A DNA stretch of 6,133 bases from an uncultured Lachnospiraceae bacterium (GTDB taxonomy: Bacteria; Bacillota; Clostridia; Lachnospirales; Lachnospiraceae): the NCBI GenBank assembly GCA_947565255.1, contig CANOFI010000145.1, positions 1 through 6,133 of the forward strand. Direction: 5' to 3'. Under the pieces are notes generated by a model. The model had not been told where the DNA came from, did no database searches, and saw only the letters and a program-made list of their open reading frames with translations. The stretch's first letter is position 1. Each line of letters opens with the position of its first letter. Of the stretch, positions 4,980-6,133 are shown one piece after another. A program made the position numbers and the translations under genes.

Positions 4980-5894
4980 TTACAGCAGCCTGATTTCCTT
5001 CATTTCCGCATCGTAATAATACAGGCTGTCGGAAAGCACCTCTTCCGGGTCTACATGTGCCCTGTTTATATCAAATATCATATCTTTCATGGATTCCGCT
5101 GAAAGCATCCCGTCATAAGGCAGGAGTACTGTTTCATGGACAGAGCTGGGAAGGATATAAATACTCCCTCCCATCCTTTCCGCCACTTCCTCCAGAACCC
5201 CGGGATACATGACAGCTGCAGCACCGTAACTCTTTCTGCTGTTGGTCAGTACCCTCATGGGAATATCGTCAGGCACAGCTGGTTGCAGGGCAGTTCCGCT
5301 CCCGCCTTCTTCCTGACCTGTCCGGATATTCTCCATCAGTATCTCCCACAGTGTGCCGTATTTCCATGGAAAAAGCACGGGCGTATTCACCTGGGCCAGC
5401 AGAAACAGCTTTTCCGGACATGTATGCCACATCTCCATATGGGAATTATGTATAAGGATGCTTCCTTCCCCCAGCTCATCACTGTAGTAGGCATAAAAAA
5501 AGCATATGGCCAGGTCAAGGTATTCCAGATGGGGCACCCCTTCCAGGAGGATTTCATTCCCCCTCTTTCTCACCAGCCTGTAGCAGATTCTGTCCTGCAC
5601 TCTCCCGAAATCCCGGAAAAATTCCAGGTCGATATTCCCTTTTACCGGATTCTCCCGGCAGATGCGCACTATGATACCGGCAATCCTTTCAACAGGCGTC
5701 CCGTTTTTATAAGCCTCATAGAAGCCTTCCAGATAAATGGTGGGAGCCATGTTTCCGCCTTTTGCCAGAACCACCAGCCCTGTCTTTAAAACACCATTGT
5801 TCTTCCTTACCTCCTGCACCATTACCTCATAACCTGTTCCAAGCTCCTGCGCTGCTGCAGCGCGCACTTTTTCTGCAAAAATTTTGATTTCCAT
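4980..5894 (-). CDS. DUF5688 family protein of unknown function
   Basis: A soluble-looking 304-residue protein without signal peptide or membrane segments. I place it in DUF5688 from recalled family features: YEVMVQEVRKNNGVLKTGL near residues 22-40, APTIYLEGFYEAY near 50-62, a middle LDLAICFFYAYY, LTNSRKSYGAAAVMYPGVLE near 218-237, YILPSSVHE near 248-256, and the ending DPEEVLSDSLYYYD. No catalytic motif is obvious and no biochemical role is known to me. ATG at 5894-5892 follows AAAGGAG with a 9-nt spacer. The gene lies 92 nt ahead of the integrase on the same strand and could be co-transcribed with it, which would make it cargo of the same element. That link is inference, since members also occur away from integrases. 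Confidence 0.82.
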   Translation of the reverse strand: MEIKIFAEKVRAAAAQELGTGYEVMVQEVRKNNGVLKTGLVVLAKGGNMAPTIYLEGFYEAYKNGTPVERIAGIIVRICRENPVKGNIDLEFFRDFGRVQDRICYRLVRKRGNEILLEGVPHLEYLDLAICFFYAYYSDELGEGSILIHNSHMEMWHTCPEKLFLLAQVNTPVLFPWKYGTLWEILMENIRTGQEEGGSGTALQPAVPDDIPMRVLTNSRKSYGAAAVMYPGVLEEVAERMGGSIYILPSSVHETVLLPYDGMLSAESMKDMIFDINRAHVDPEEVLSDSLYYYDAEMKEIRLL

Positions 5895-5949
5895 CTTTCC
5901 ATGCTCCTTTCAGTATCCTGTAATTGCTGCCGTTTTCCTTTAGCAGGCG

Positions 5950-5979
5950 CTATGTGCCCCTGTCGCTGCTGCTTCCCAT
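5950..5979 (-). CDS. Possible 9-residue leader peptide with near-ideal ribosome-binding site
   Basis: AAGGAGGTGA (5995-5986), fully complementary to the 3' end of 16S rRNA, stands 6 nt before ATG at 5979-5977. The frame reads MGSSSDRGT and stops at TAG (5952-5950). The stop lies 55 nt upstream of the DUF5688 start. A site this strong on such a short frame suggests a leader peptide, or the residue of a longer gene lost by rearrangement. Translation is not demonstrated. Confidence 0.4.
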   Translation of the reverse strand: MGSSSDRGT

Positions 5980-6005
5980 CCTTCCTCACCTCCTTCCGGG
6001 CATAA

Positions 6006-6059
6006 GGAAGTGCCGGCCTTTTCCTGAACAGACTGCATCAGTTATTTTCCGGCAGTTCC
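6006..6059 (-). repeat. Imperfect 11-bp inverted repeat ahead of the DUF5688 leader
   Basis: GGAAGTGCCGG (6006-6016) and CCGGCAGTTCC (6049-6059) are inverted with one mismatch around 32 nt. The right arm ends 1 nt from the U-tract of the neighbouring terminator. The inner part can form a small ACTG-ATG-CAGT hairpin. No convincing promoter is seen between here and DUF5688. Confidence 0.5.
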
Positions 6060-6060
6060 T

Positions 6061-6090
6061 AAAAAAGGGAGGACTCGCATGAGTCCTCCC
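6061..6090 (-). terminator. Intrinsic terminator of the gene beyond the right edge
   Basis: On the minus strand a perfect 10-bp stem, GGGAGGACTC with GAGTCCTCCC, has a 4-nt loop and is followed by six T residues (6066-6061). This is a classical Rho-independent terminator and marks the end of a minus-strand transcription unit whose gene lies past 6133. The remaining 6091-6133 is too short to assign. Confidence 0.93.
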
Positions 6091-6133
6091 ACTTCTGGTT
6101 ACTGTCTCCATATTTACATGTTTTTGTTATAAA

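Noticed and set aside
5136..5789. Plus-strand open frame (217 codons) opposite DUF5688
   Set aside because: It is a shadow of the DUF5688 gene, without recognisable domains or a good ribosome-binding site.
6058..6133. Minus-strand frame open from the right edge to a TAG near 6060
   Set aside because: It runs through the intrinsic terminator stem, so the off-window gene more probably ends in another frame before it. Too short to assign.

Overview
The window looks like part of a Lachnospiraceae-type (Clostridia, Bacillota) chromosome of moderate GC. The basis is strong AGGAGG-type Shine-Dalgarno sites, a DUF5688 protein (a family I associate with Lachnospiraceae and relatives), a Tn916-type tyrosine recombinase, and an NCS2 uracil permease close to Firmicutes UraA/PyrP. 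The taxonomic call is inference. Every gene I can support reads on the minus strand, so transcription runs from the right edge to the left.

Right part (6133 to 3871). An off-window gene is closed by a textbook intrinsic terminator (6061-6090). An imperfect inverted repeat follows (6006-6059), then a 9-codon ORF with a near-ideal Shine-Dalgarno (5950-5995). Next come a DUF5688 protein of unknown function (4980-5894) and, 92 nt later, a solitary tyrosine recombinase (3871-4887) with all catalytic residues but no N-terminal arm-binding domain. Short 11-bp-spaced direct repeats (3789-3812) lie just beyond it and could be recombinase-binding sites. This part looks like accessory or mobile-element-derived DNA.

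Middle part (3870 to 491). A good sigma-A-like promoter (3630-3658), an upstream dyad (3686-3709), a 5'-terminal hairpin and a 10-codon upstream ORF precede a TTG-started MBOAT O-acyltransferase (2122-3561). A 305-bp intercistronic gap follows, filled with two nearly identical 108/109-bp units that can fold into long stem-loops, plus partial copies. Downstream is a membrane-anchored SGNH/GDSL hydrolase-type protein (491-1816), whose linker is built from a 39-bp/13-residue tandem repeat. The pair resembles two-component surface O-acylation systems of the PatA/PatB or AlgI/AlgJ-AlgX kind. MBOAT would pass the acyl group across the membrane and the SGNH protein would place it on an extracytoplasmic glycan. 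The acceptor cannot be read from this sequence.

Left part (494 to 1). A consensus-like promoter overlaps the SGNH stop codon. It is followed almost at once by an intrinsic terminator (425-457), then by a hairpin-rich leader of about 190 nt and the first 78 codons of a uracil permease (uraA), cut by the window edge. The start of uraA contains a perfect 13-bp inverted repeat.
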